Part shown: in pieces, positions 8,528 to 16,376 of the stretch
Layout of the letters: the number at the start of each line of letters is the position of its first letter
How positions within the stretch are numbered: the first letter of the stretch is position 1
From: Actinomycetota bacterium
GTDB taxonomy: Bacteria > Actinomycetota > Actinomycetes > Mycobacteriales > Pseudonocardiaceae
Assembly: GCA_021324675.1 (NCBI GenBank)
Contig: JAJPIR010000131.1
Span: forward strand, 1-48,115
DNA length: 48,115 nucleotides
Direction: 5' to 3'
The notes under the pieces: generated by a model
Seen by the model: the letters and a program-made list of their open reading frames with translations, nothing else
Database searches by the model: none
Told to the model about the DNA's origin: nothing
Translations under genes and position numbers: made by a program

Positions 8528-11080
8528 GTGATCATTGCCGCTTACCGTCCGTGCGTGGCTACAGATGCGTTGACGGTCGCGGTGCGCCGTGCATTGGCCG
8601 GGGTGGCGAGAACACCCCGGTTGCTGGTGGCTTGTGACTACGACGGCACGCTCGCCCCCATCGTCGCGGACCCGCAGCGGGCCACTCCCGTACCGGAGTC
8701 GGTGACAGCCCTACGTTCCCTGGCCGGGTTGCCAGCAACCACCACAGCGGTGATCTCCGGGAGGGCACTGCGCGATCTGGCCGTGCTATCCCGGCTACCG
8801 GCCGAGGTACACCTGATCGGCAGCCACGGCTCAGAGTTCGATATCGGCTTCGTCCACGACCTGACACCCACTCAGAAGGAGCTGCACGAGAAGCTGCGCA
8901 TCGAGCTTGGAGCACTGGTTGACGGGCGCCCCGGAGTGGGCCTTGAGGTCAAGCCGGCCAGCGTCGCAGTACACGTCCGCCAGGCAAGCGCCGAGATCGC
9001 GCAGGAGATCTTGGATGCGGTGCTCGAGGGGCCGCAGCTGTGGCCAGGGGTGACCACCACGGAGGGCAAGCGCATGGTGGAGTTATCGGTGGTGCGCGGT
9101 GACAAGGGCGCCGCGCTTGATGCGCTACGCCACCAGGTCGGGGCCACCGCGGCGGTATTCCTCGGCGACGACATCACCGATGAGCGCGCCTTCGCCCGGC
9201 TCAGCGGCCCAGACATCGGGATCAAGGTAGGTGACGGGCGCACCGCAGCCGCCTACCGGATCCCCGACACCACAGTGGTGGCCATAGCGCTGGCCTTCCT
9301 CGTCGAAGAGCGAAAGCGCTGGTTGTTCGGGGAGGACGCGGTCCCGATCGAGCGGCTGTCGATGCTGTCCAACGGGCAGTCCGTTGCTCTGCTCACCCCC
9401 GACGCCCGGGTGACCTGGATGTGCCACCCCGAACCGGATTCGGCAGCGGTTTTCGCCGATCTGTTGGGCGGCCCCTCAGCGGGCTACTTCTCCATCCGGC
9501 CGCAACGCGACGGGCTTCCGCTTGGCCAGCGCTACGTGCCCGGCACGATGACGATCGAGACCCGCTGGCCGGAATTACTCGTCACCGACTACCTGGTCCA
9601 TCTGGATGAGGTGAACCGGACTGACTTGATCCGCGCGGTGTCTGGCCGCTCGCGCGCCGTTGTGGAGTTTGCACCCCGGCCGGAATTCGGTCAGGTCAGG
9701 GTCCGCCTGGAACGGGTGCCGGATGGGCTACGGGTGCTGGGCACCTCGGACCCGTGGGTGCTGCGCGCGCCCGGCGTCAGCTGGGAGATCACCACCGACG
9801 GCACGTTTCCCACCGCACGCGCCCTACTGGAACCCGCGGGAGGCGAGATCCTGCTGGAACTGCGCTGCGGCACCGATGACCTCGGCCCCTCCCCGATCGC
9901 GGAACCGGAACGGCGGCGGCGGGCATCCGCGTGGTGGTCGGAATGGCTGGCCACGCTGCAGCTGCCGCGCGTGCAGCGGGAGCTGGTGGCTCGCTCGGCA
10001 TTGACACTGCGGGCGCTGTGCCACAGCGAGACCGGCGCTATTCTCGCGGCGGCCACCACATCGCTTCCCGAAGAGATCGGCGGCGTCCGCAACTGGGACT
10101 ACCGCTTCTGCTGGTTACGCGATGCGGCGATGACCGCGCGGACGCTGGTGGCACTCGGCTCGACCGGTGAGGCAGAGGCGTTTCTGCGCTGGTTGCACGG
10201 CGTCTTGAAAACGGTGTCCGGCCCGGAACGGTTGCACCCGCTCTACACGGTCCGGGGTACCACCCTCGGGCCGGAAGCAGTGATCGACACTTTGCCGGGA
10301 TACGCGGGTTCCCGACCGGTTCGGATCTCCAACGCGGCCAATCAGCAGGTACAACTCGACGTCTTCGGGCCGGTGGTCGAGCTGGTGGTCGATCTGGCAC
10401 AGCGCCGGGGGGAGCTCACCGAACCTGACTGGCGGATGGTCCAAGCCATGGCCACGGCGGTGCGGCGGCGCTGGCACGAACCAGACAACGGCATCTGGGA
10501 AGAACGTGGCCGCCCGAGGCACCAGATCTACTCGAAAATCATGTGCTGGGTGACGCTAACCCGCGCGCTGCAGCTGGCCACCCGGTATGGCAGGCCAGCC
10601 GACCCAGCCTGGGCCCGATTGCGCGACCAGATCGCGGCCGAGGTACTCGAGCGCGGCTGGAGTTCCGAACTCAGCTCCTTCACCACCGCCTATGGCGGCA
10701 CGGACCTCGATGCCGCCACCCTGCACATCGGATTGTCTGGCCTTTTGCCGCCCCATGACGAGCGCTTCCAAGCCACCGTCACGGCGATAGAAGCAGAGCT
10801 ACGCAGTGGCTCAACGGTCTACCGGTACAACCGCGATGACGCCTTGCCCGGCCGGGAGGGCGGCTTCCACCTGTGCGCGGCTTGGTTGGTGGAGGCATAC
10901 CTGCGTTGTGGGCGGCGCACCGAGGCAGAGGAACTGTTCCAGCAGATGGTGGACGCGGCAGGGCCAACCGGGCTGCTTCCCGAAGAGTATGACCCCATAG
11001 CGGAGCGCTCCCTGGGCAATCACCCCCAGGCCTACTCACACCTCGGCCTGATCCGCTGCGCGATATTGCTAGACACGTAA
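8528..11080 (+). CDS. trehalose-6-phosphate phosphatase-GH15 trehalase fusion
   Basis: An 850-residue fusion. Residues ~10-262 are an OtsB-type HAD phosphatase with CDYDGTL (D37, D39), VISGRAL, the conserved EVKPASVAVHVR strand and GDDITDE (214-219), all intact. Residues ~275-850 match the GH15 trehalase/glucoamylase-like family: SNGQSVALLTPDARVTWMC, RNWDYRFCWLRDAAMTARTL, EGGFHLCAAWLVEAYLRCGR and LPEEYDP..RSLGNHPQAYSHLGL. The protein could dephosphorylate trehalose 6-phosphate and then hydrolyse trehalose to glucose in one polypeptide. M. tuberculosis OtsB1 is also fused to a hydrolase-like region, but from GH65. Start is GTG 8528 with a weak ribosome-binding site; GTG 8552 is an alternative. 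No otsA lies in the window, and the HAD-GT20 gene at 2.1 kb looks more like GgpS. Confidence 0.88.
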   Translation: MIIAAYRPCVATDALTVAVRRALAGVARTPRLLVACDYDGTLAPIVADPQRATPVPESVTALRSLAGLPATTTAVISGRALRDLAVLSRLPAEVHLIGSHGSEFDIGFVHDLTPTQKELHEKLRIELGALVDGRPGVGLEVKPASVAVHVRQASAEIAQEILDAVLEGPQLWPGVTTTEGKRMVELSVVRGDKGAALDALRHQVGATAAVFLGDDITDERAFARLSGPDIGIKVGDGRTAAAYRIPDTTVVAIALAFLVEERKRWLFGEDAVPIERLSMLSNGQSVALLTPDARVTWMCHPEPDSAAVFADLLGGPSAGYFSIRPQRDGLPLGQRYVPGTMTIETRWPELLVTDYLVHLDEVNRTDLIRAVSGRSRAVVEFAPRPEFGQVRVRLERVPDGLRVLGTSDPWVLRAPGVSWEITTDGTFPTARALLEPAGGEILLELRCGTDDLGPSPIAEPERRRRASAWWSEWLATLQLPRVQRELVARSALTLRALCHSETGAILAAATTSLPEEIGGVRNWDYRFCWLRDAAMTARTLVALGSTGEAEAFLRWLHGVLKTVSGPERLHPLYTVRGTTLGPEAVIDTLPGYAGSRPVRISNAANQQVQLDVFGPVVELVVDLAQRRGELTEPDWRMVQAMATAVRRRWHEPDNGIWEERGRPRHQIYSKIMCWVTLTRALQLATRYGRPADPAWARLRDQIAAEVLERGWSSELSSFTTAYGGTDLDAATLHIGLSGLLPPHDERFQATVTAIEAELRSGSTVYRYNRDDALPGREGGFHLCAAWLVEAYLRCGRRTEAEELFQQMVDAAGPTGLLPEEYDPIAERSLGNHPQAYSHLGLIRCAILLDT

Positions 11081-11111
11081 CAAACGCAGGGCGTGCGCTT
11101 ACGCTGTCGCC

Positions 11112-11540
11112 ATGTCGACGCAGCCGCGCCGAGCGCGCGTTGAGGACGTGCACGAACTGGCTCTAGCCATGCCTTATGTCACGGTCGAACATGGTCCGCG
11201 CGGCAACCCGGTCTACCAAGTTGGTGCTAAATCGTTCGTCTTCTTCCGTACCCCCCGACCAGACGCCACTGACCCGCAGACCGGAGAACGCTATACAGAC
11301 GTGATCGTGTTCTGGGTAGCGTCCGAGTCCGACAAGCAAGCACTTGTTCAAGATCATACGACGCCGTTTTTTACCACGCCGCATTTTGACGGCCATTTAT
11401 CGGTATTGCTGCGGGCCAGCCGGATCAGCGAGCTCACCCAGCAGGAACTGGCGGAAATCATTCAGGACGCATGGCTTTCACGGGCGTCGAGCCGCCGACG
11501 AGCGACCTGGCTCAAGGAACACCACGTTCAGGACACCTGA
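11112..11540 (+). CDS. MmcQ/YjbR-family protein
   Basis: A 142-residue protein of the double-wing MmcQ/YjbR DNA-binding-like family: EDVHELALAMPYVTVEHGPRGNPVYQVGAKSFVFFRTPRPD, then a VIVFWVASESDKQALV core and a C-terminal helix (SRRRATWLKEH). The length matches the family. Cellular role is unknown; relatives bind DNA weakly or act as small stress proteins. It begins 31 bp after the OtsB-trehalase gene on the same strand, so it may be co-transcribed. Confidence 0.82.
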   Translation: MSTQPRRARVEDVHELALAMPYVTVEHGPRGNPVYQVGAKSFVFFRTPRPDATDPQTGERYTDVIVFWVASESDKQALVQDHTTPFFTTPHFDGHLSVLLRASRISELTQQELAEIIQDAWLSRASSRRRATWLKEHHVQDT

Positions 11541-11664
11541 GGAGGTCCGGTCGCCTCGGTTCGCTAAACAGCATTACCGGCGGTATCGGTGTTATCAGTC
11601 GGGCAGCCAGCTACCGGTTTGTCCATGACTATTCGCGGGAGCGATCCGTTAAGAAGGGAGGACG

Positions 11665-11967
11665 ATGGCAGAGGTGCTTGCGCTCCTCGCGGTGATCGGG
11701 TCGCTTGTGGGGGTTGCCGCACCCGCCGCGGCCAGCACAGCACTTCCCTTGCCACCGGACTACGTCGCCATGGGCGATTCCTCCTCCTCCGGGCTCGGCG
11801 CGCCACCTTTCGATCTGGACGCACCTTGCCAGCGCAGCTCCCCGAGCTACCCGGCGCTGTGGTCCGCCGAGCATCACCCCGCCAGCTTCGGATTCGTGGC
11901 GTGCTCCGGCGCCAGGACCACCGATGTACTCGTCAACCAGGTGCCGGCAACGGCGACGAGGTCCTGA
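11665..11967 (+). pseudogene. truncated secreted SGNH/GDSL esterase
   Basis: The start at ATG 11665 has a good AAGGGAGGA ribosome-binding site and a clear signal peptide (VLALLAVIGSLVGVAAPAAAS). Next comes esterase block I, YVAMGDSSSSGLG, which fits GDSxSxG with its nucleophile serine, and then the usual CQRSSPSYPALW and FVACSGARTTDVL segments. The frame stops after 100 residues. The oxyanion GGND block and the DxxH catalytic block, expected over a further ~170 residues, are missing in all frames downstream before the next gene. It should be inactive, a 3'-deleted remnant. Confidence 0.85.
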
Positions 11968-12024
11968 GTACGGCCGGTTGCCGCCGCGCCACATGGTCGT
12001 GGACACCGGACTTAAGCTCACCGC

Positions 12025-12645
12025 ATGGCCCGGTACTTCAACGTGCATCCGGTCGATCCCCAGCCACGCGCGATCGGTCAGGTAGTCAAGCTCATCCGGG
12101 ATGGAGGACTCGTCGCGTATCCAACGGACTCCTGTTTCGCCCTCGGCTGCCAGCTTGGCAATTCCGGCGGCTTGCACCGGATCCGCGAGATCCGCGACCT
12201 CGACAACAAGCACCACTTCACGCTGGTGTGCCGGGACTTCGCCCAGCTCGGCCAGTTCGTCTACGTGAGCAACGCGGCCTTCCGGCTGATCAAGGCCTGC
12301 ACCCCGGGCAGCTACACGTTCATCCTGCCGGCAACAAAGGAGGTCCCGCGCCGGCTGCTCCAGCCCAAGAAAAAGACGGTTGGAGTACGGATCCCGCAGC
12401 ACACCGTTGCGCAGGCGTTGCTCGCCGAGCTAGATGAACCGCTGCTGTCCTCGACCCTGCTGCTTCCGGATGAGCCTGAACCGCTGACCCACGGTTGGGA
12501 GATCAAGGAGCGTCTTGATCACGTACTCGATGCCGTCGTGGACTCGGGCGATTGCGGCACCGAACCAACAACGGTCATCGACTTTTGTGGATCCGAACCG
12601 GAGATCGTGCGCCGTGGCGCCGGTGATCCGTCCCGGTTCGAGTAG
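12025..12645 (+). CDS. Sua5/YciO/YrdC-family protein (threonylcarbamoyl-AMP synthase-like)
   Basis: A 206-residue YrdC fold protein. VVKLIRDGGLVAYPTDSCFALGC forms the nucleotide/threonine-binding start. REIRDLDNKHHFTLVCRDFAQLG, PGSYTFILPATKEVPRRL and KTVGVRIPQH follow the usual order. The short form without a Sua5 domain and with the HHFTLVC segment resembles YciO more than TsaC. YrdC proteins make threonylcarbamoyl-AMP for tRNA t6A; YciO paralogues have a less clear role. It lies directly after the GDSL remnant, same strand, and precedes a small hypothetical gene. Confidence 0.85.
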   Translation: MARYFNVHPVDPQPRAIGQVVKLIRDGGLVAYPTDSCFALGCQLGNSGGLHRIREIRDLDNKHHFTLVCRDFAQLGQFVYVSNAAFRLIKACTPGSYTFILPATKEVPRRLLQPKKKTVGVRIPQHTVAQALLAELDEPLLSSTLLLPDEPEPLTHGWEIKERLDHVLDAVVDSGDCGTEPTTVIDFCGSEPEIVRRGAGDPSRFE

Positions 12646-12674
12646 CTCACAACCGGAGGCGATTGGACGTTCGC

Positions 12675-13091
12675 ATGAACTGGACATGGAATATTCGGAG
12701 CCGGGACGGGGCGATGAACGGGTTGGAGTTCGCCCGCTGCACCACGGCCGGCGGGTTCAATCGAGTGCTCATCCATGCCGCGCCGGCGCAAGCGCAGATC
12801 GAGATCATTGCGGAAGATGATCGGGTCATTGTCCGTGGCGATCTGGATCGCCACGGCGAGTACTCGCCAATGACCTTGGTTGAGCTCGATGGGTCCGCAC
12901 TGCGCCGAAGCGAGGTGTGGCCCACCGACGACTTCTATGGGCTGCCCGTGCTGCTTGCTGGCGGGGAAGTCGGCCTACTCCAGAAGTGGCACCATGCCGA
13001 GGACCGCAGTTGGTGGCAGTGGTCCGTCGAGTTCTCCAACCACACTGGCCGTCCAGCCGATTGGGCGCCGCCCGGTCAGGTCCGCCGCTAG
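12675..13091 (+). CDS. conserved hypothetical protein
   Basis: I recognise no named domain. The product is a ~138-residue soluble protein with alternating strands (GLEFARCTTAGGFNRVLIHA, QIEIIAEDDRVIVRGDLD) and a tryptophan-rich C-terminus (RSWWQWSVEFSNHTGRPADW), consistent with a small beta-sandwich. A GGAGG at 12655-12659 is too close to a TTG at 12663 and rather far from ATG 12675, so the start is uncertain. It follows the Sua5/YciO gene by 29 bp and overlaps the tail of the convergent repeat-protein gene by 4 bp. Confidence 0.65.
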   Translation: MNWTWNIRSRDGAMNGLEFARCTTAGGFNRVLIHAAPAQAQIEIIAEDDRVIVRGDLDRHGEYSPMTLVELDGSALRRSEVWPTDDFYGLPVLLAGGEVGLLQKWHHAEDRSWWQWSVEFSNHTGRPADWAPPGQVRR

Positions 13092-13699
13092 CCGGTCTCA
13101 GTGACCGTCGGATCGGTGAGCTGGTTCAAGATAAGCCTGACGGTGCTAGCCGCGGCGGGTTGGTCCAGCGCGTCAAGCAGAGCGGGGTCGCGGTCACCGG
13201 CGAGAATGCGCCGCACGACAGCGGCGAGCGGTGCCCATTCGGAATGCGCCGCCAAGGCTTGCAGAAGCGGCTGTAGCGCATTGATGGCGTCGAGATCACC
13301 CTTGGCGGCCACGACCGCGGCCTGGGCTAACGCAGCGAGCTGCTGGTCCTGCTCGGGCGGTGCGCCGGGCGCTACACCAGCACGCCAGGCGTTGGTATCG
13401 ACCTGCTCGGTGCCAGCCAGCGCAGCCAACGCACGCCGCACGATGGCCATGTCGATGGGATCAAGCCCGGTGACGAGAGCAGGATCACGCTCGCCGGCCT
13501 GAATCCGGCGTAGCACAGCGACCAGCTGCTGCCAGTCAGCGTGCTGACCTAGCGAAGCCAGCACCAGATCGAGTGCCCGGTCAGCGACCGTGTCCCCGCA
13601 GTTGGCGGCCACCAGGCTCGAAATCACCGGCTCCCACTGCTCCAAGTGGTCCTGCAACCGCGGCTCCACGCCCACCCCCAACCTGCCGTGCCCAACCAA
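13088..13699 (-). CDS. helical repeat protein with two RIxAGxRDPAL motifs
   Basis: A ~203-residue helical protein made of a QWEPVISSLVAAN lead and two similar ~55-60-residue repeats. Each repeat reads roughly LGQHADWQQLVAVLRRIQAGERDPALVTGLD, the second as LAAHSEWAPLAAVVRRILAGDRDPALLDALD, ending in a helix like IVRRALAAL. From memory such units occur at the C-terminus of large bacterial TPR/NTPase (NB-ARC or CHAT-like) proteins, as a scaffold, not a catalytic part. Here it stands alone. An in-frame TAG lies just upstream of the first possible start (TTG 13699); a later GTG also fits. It may be a domain that became an independent gene, or the 3' remnant of a larger gene. Confidence 0.6.
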   Translation of the reverse strand: MVGHGRLGVGVEPRLQDHLEQWEPVISSLVAANCGDTVADRALDLVLASLGQHADWQQLVAVLRRIQAGERDPALVTGLDPIDMAIVRRALAALAGTEQVDTNAWRAGVAPGAPPEQDQQLAALAQAAVVAAKGDLDAINALQPLLQALAAHSEWAPLAAVVRRILAGDRDPALLDALDQPAAASTVRLILNQLTDPTVTETG

Positions 13700-13817
13700 C
13701 CGGCTCTATTGTCCAGCTGTTCCGTGAACTCGACGCCGCTCCAAGTCCTGCCCAGCTGTCAGTTTTGTCGAGTTCATCGGCGTGGGCGGGCGGGCTTGCC
13801 CTGCGGCGAAATGGGTG

Positions 13818-13851
13818 CCCGGGCTGTACCGGCACGCCGGTACAGCCCGGG
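13818..13851. repeat. perfect 16-bp inverted repeat (hairpin) before a mini-ORF
   Basis: Arms 13818-13833 (CCCGGGCTGTACCGGC) and 13836-13851 are exact reverse complements separated by only two bases, giving an extremely stable hairpin or cruciform. There is no T-tract. The right arm runs straight into a GGGAGGAG Shine-Dalgarno-like sequence, followed by an ATG at 13864 opening an 18-codon frame (to 13920). It could be a terminator, a protein-binding palindrome or a translational control element. Confidence 0.75.
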
Positions 13852-13863
13852 AGGAGTCCGGCC

Positions 13864-13920
13864 ATGGCCACCGACGACGGTAATTCGGATCCGTGCAGCG
13901 AACCCGTGCCAGGCAGATGA
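13864..13920 (+). other. possible 18-residue micro-ORF with strong ribosome-binding site
   Basis: The frame MATDDGNSDPCSEPVPGR ends at TGA 13918-13920 and is preceded by GGGAGGAG at a good spacing. There is no family match I know. It may be a leader peptide, or chance. Confidence 0.15.
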
Positions 13921-14021
13921 TTCATTAACGCCAGAGTTCCGTGCGCCGCCGAACAACTGATACCTCGCCCTCACGGCACGCCAGCGATGACGGGACGGCA
14001 GGGAACCGAAAGACTGCAGTC

Positions 14022-14378
14022 ATGGAAATCTGGATCAATCCCCAGTGCTCGAAGTGCCGCTCTGCGTTGTCTGTGCTGGATGCCGAAGGTGCCCGCTACA
14101 CAGTGCGCTACTACCTGGAAGAACCGCCGACTGTGCAGGATCTCCAAGATGTGCTGCAGCGCCTGGGACTGGAGCCCTGGGATATAGCGCGATTCGGTGA
14201 ACCGGCAGCGACCGAGTTGGGGCTGGCGACGTGGCCGCGCGGCGAGGCTGACCGTGCCCGGTGGATCGAAGCCCTAGCCACCCACCCAATTTTGATCCAG
14301 CGGCCGATCACCACCGCGGACGACGGGACCGCGGTGGTGGGCCGGTCACCGGATGCGGTCCGGTCGGTGTTGCCCTAG
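14022..14378 (+). CDS. ArsC/Spx-like thioredoxin-fold protein
   Basis: A 118-residue arsenate-reductase-family protein. It begins MEIWINPQCSKCRSAL, giving the active-site cysteine of the glutaredoxin-like ArsC group plus a second cysteine three residues later. YYLEEPPTVQDLQDVLQRLGL and a C-terminal HPILIQRPI segment with the conserved RP follow. Family members reduce arsenate with glutathione or mycothiol, or act as Spx-like regulators; no ars operon is nearby, so arsenate reduction is not proved. I chose ATG 14022 because homologues begin here and upstream residues look non-coding. Confidence 0.8.
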   Translation: MEIWINPQCSKCRSALSVLDAEGARYTVRYYLEEPPTVQDLQDVLQRLGLEPWDIARFGEPAATELGLATWPRGEADRARWIEALATHPILIQRPITTADDGTAVVGRSPDAVRSVLP

Positions 14379-14620
14379 TTGCACGGCTGCCATGACCGAC
14401 CGGCGACAGCACGCAGCAATGTCATCACCGCCCGCCACTGGCTGACCGCTCCCTCAGCGCACTGGCGTTGTTACACAACTTGCACAGAGATGACCGGTGT
14501 GCCCGTGAGGAGTTCTTGATGCAGGCGTCACCGATGGTCACACGAGGGTAACAACGATCTTGTTCGATGACTGCGTCAGCAGATCGGCGACCACAACGCG
14601 GACCTTGGGGAGCGCAGAAG

Positions 14621-14986
14621 ATGAGCATCTACGATTCCATCGGCGGAGCGCCTGCGGTGAAACTCGCTGTTGACAAGTTCTACGGGCGAGTACTGAACGA
14701 CCCGCAGTTGGCGCCCTATTTTGCCGGAGTATCAGACATCGACAAGCTCAAGGCGCACCAGCGTTCGTTCATTGCCGCAGCCATCGGTGGACCGGAGGTT
14801 TACCGCGGTCGCGACATGGGCGCCGCGCACGCCAGACTCTGCATTACCGAGCCGGATTTCGACAAGGTCGTGGTGCACCTGGTCGCGACGTTGACCGAAC
14901 TAGGAGTTCCCGGCGAGATCATCGCCGATATCGGCGGCGCGCTGGCTCCGTTGAAGGCAGATATCGTCGGAGTACCCGCGGCGTAA
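14621..14986 (+). CDS. glbN: group I truncated hemoglobin (HbN-like)
   Basis: A 121-residue 2-on-2 globin: SIYDSIGGAPAVKLAVDKFYGRVLND carries the B10 tyrosine region. The central GGP.VYRGRDMGAAHARL supplies the probable F8 heme-ligand histidine. The C-terminal helices (VVVHLVATLTELGVP) match M. tuberculosis GlbN, a nitric-oxide dioxygenase that protects respiration. The start at ATG 14621 has a GGGGAG ribosome-binding site. The charged pre-A extension found in M. tuberculosis HbN is absent from this start, although an in-frame ATG at 14567 could add 18 basic residues. The gene ends 15 bp from the convergent hydrolase gene. Confidence 0.9.
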   Translation: MSIYDSIGGAPAVKLAVDKFYGRVLNDPQLAPYFAGVSDIDKLKAHQRSFIAAAIGGPEVYRGRDMGAAHARLCITEPDFDKVVVHLVATLTELGVPGEIIADIGGALAPLKADIVGVPAA

Positions 14987-15001
14987 CGACCGTCGCGGGC
15001 G

Positions 15002-15907
15002 TCACCCGGCCAGGGTGACGCGCGCGATGACGTCAGCCACGGTGGTGGCTTCCCGGGCACCGAAAACAAGCAGGTAGTGGTTGGTGTCGTCGATGAGCAG
15101 ATCCTCCATCCCCGGCACCGCGCGCTTGGCCTGCTCGACCAAAGCCTCGGAAAGTAACGGGCAGGGTTCGTCGGCAAGGCCGCGCGGCGCGCGGACCAAA
15201 ACCACCGGTCGGGGAACGGCGGCCAGCGCGGCCCATACGGCGGTCCCGTCAAACTGGTCGCGGCCATCGGCGCGCACCGCAATCTCGTTCACCCTGGAGC
15301 GCAGCTCGCCGGGCGGCCCCACCAGGTCGTAATCCACATAGTCGGCGATGTCGGCGTTCCAGTGGTGGGCGAAGGCCGGGTGGCGGCGCCAGAAGTCCCG
15401 GTATTCCTCCTGGCTGGCAAAGGTCATCCGGAGCCGGGCAAGCGCCGGACCGAGAACAGTCTCGAGCACCACGTCGGGGTCGGTGTACATGGCCAATCGC
15501 GGTGACAGCCCGCCGTCGATCAGCACGGCTGCCGCGCAACGGCCGGGATGCGCGGCGGCCAGCCGGGTAGCCACGTAGGCCCCCATCGAGTGGCCGGCGA
15601 ACACAGCCCGTTGGGCGCCCCAGTAGTCGAGGGTGGCCAGCATGTCGGCCACGTGCGTATCGAGACCGTAGGGTCCCGGCAACGACGCACTTGCACCGCG
15701 GCCGCGGAGGTCGGGCACCAAAACGGTGATGTCGCGGGCCACCAGGTGGCGAGCCACCACCGCGAACGCGCGGTGCGATCCGGTAATGCCGTGCAGGCCC
15801 AGGACCACTGGCGCAGCACCCGGTTCACGAGGACCGGCGACGGCGACGGTCAGGGAACCACCGGCGACCGGAACTGCCAGTTCGGTATGGAACGAGGTGG
15901 TGGGCAT
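15002..15907 (-). CDS. alpha/beta hydrolase
   Basis: A 301-residue alpha/beta-hydrolase-fold enzyme. It shows the oxyanion HG motif (H39-G40, LGLHGITGSHR), DLRGRGAS, the nucleophile elbow GHSMG with S107, and a late DTNHYLLVFG segment with the likely catalytic histidine. Substrate is unknown; it could be an esterase, lipase or C-C hydrolase. It is preceded on the same strand by the split RibD genes, 10 bp from the deaminase, suggesting one transcript. No signal peptide is seen, so it should be cytoplasmic. Confidence 0.87.
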   Translation of the reverse strand: MPTTSFHTELAVPVAGGSLTVAVAGPREPGAAPVVLGLHGITGSHRAFAVVARHLVARDITVLVPDLRGRGASASLPGPYGLDTHVADMLATLDYWGAQRAVFAGHSMGAYVATRLAAAHPGRCAAAVLIDGGLSPRLAMYTDPDVVLETVLGPALARLRMTFASQEEYRDFWRRHPAFAHHWNADIADYVDYDLVGPPGELRSRVNEIAVRADGRDQFDGTAVWAALAAVPRPVVLVRAPRGLADEPCPLLSEALVEQAKRAVPGMEDLLIDDTNHYLLVFGAREATTVADVIARVTLAG

Positions 15908-15917
15908 CTGCCGAAGC

Positions 15918-16376
15918 TCACGGCGCCAGGAGGTGCTGGTTGGCGTGGCGAACCAGATCGGCGAATTCGGGCATCTCCACTACCTCCCGGTCGGCCGCAT
16001 GGAGACGTTCGGCGCCGTCGCAGTTGACGAACAAGCTGGGCTCGCGCCATGCGAACACGATCCGTGAGATCGGCGTGGCCAAGATGAGGTCAGTGCAGCT
16101 GCGCGGCCGCGACGAGCGAGCACTGCAGGGTTCGAGCGAGGTGTAGAGAGTGGCTCCGGCCAAGCGCTGGTCGTGCGGCAGAAGCTTCGCAAGAGCAGCC
16201 TCCTCAGCGTGATCATAGGGATGTGTCTCGCGGGAATAGCCCGTGGCGAGCACAGCGCCATCGGCCTCGACGATCACTGCGCCGACCGAGAAGGCGCTGC
16301 GCGACGGGCGGCAATAGTGCGCGAGCTGGACAGCCTCGCGTAGGTACCGGCGATCCCGGTCGGTCAAAAGTTCCAT
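15918..16376 (-). CDS. RibD-type pyrimidine deaminase (stand-alone domain)
   Basis: A 152-residue cytidine/deoxycytidylate-deaminase-fold protein with the zinc site HAE (H56-E58) and SLEPCSARSSRPRSC, in which C84 and C94 show the PC-x9-C spacing typical of RibD N-terminal domains. It also resembles other CMP/dCMP deaminases. It would deaminate the pyrimidine intermediate of riboflavin synthesis, converting DARPP to ARPP. Its ATG overlaps the TGA of the upstream reductase gene in TGATG (16374-16378), a classic coupling signal, so the two domains that are usually one RibD protein are made from adjacent cistrons. Confidence 0.85.
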   Translation of the reverse strand: MELLTDRDRRYLREAVQLAHYCRPSRSAFSVGAVIVEADGAVLATGYSRETHPYDHAEEAALAKLLPHDQRLAGATLYTSLEPCSARSSRPRSCTDLILATPISRIVFAWREPSLFVNCDGAERLHAADREVVEMPEFADLVRHANQHLLAP

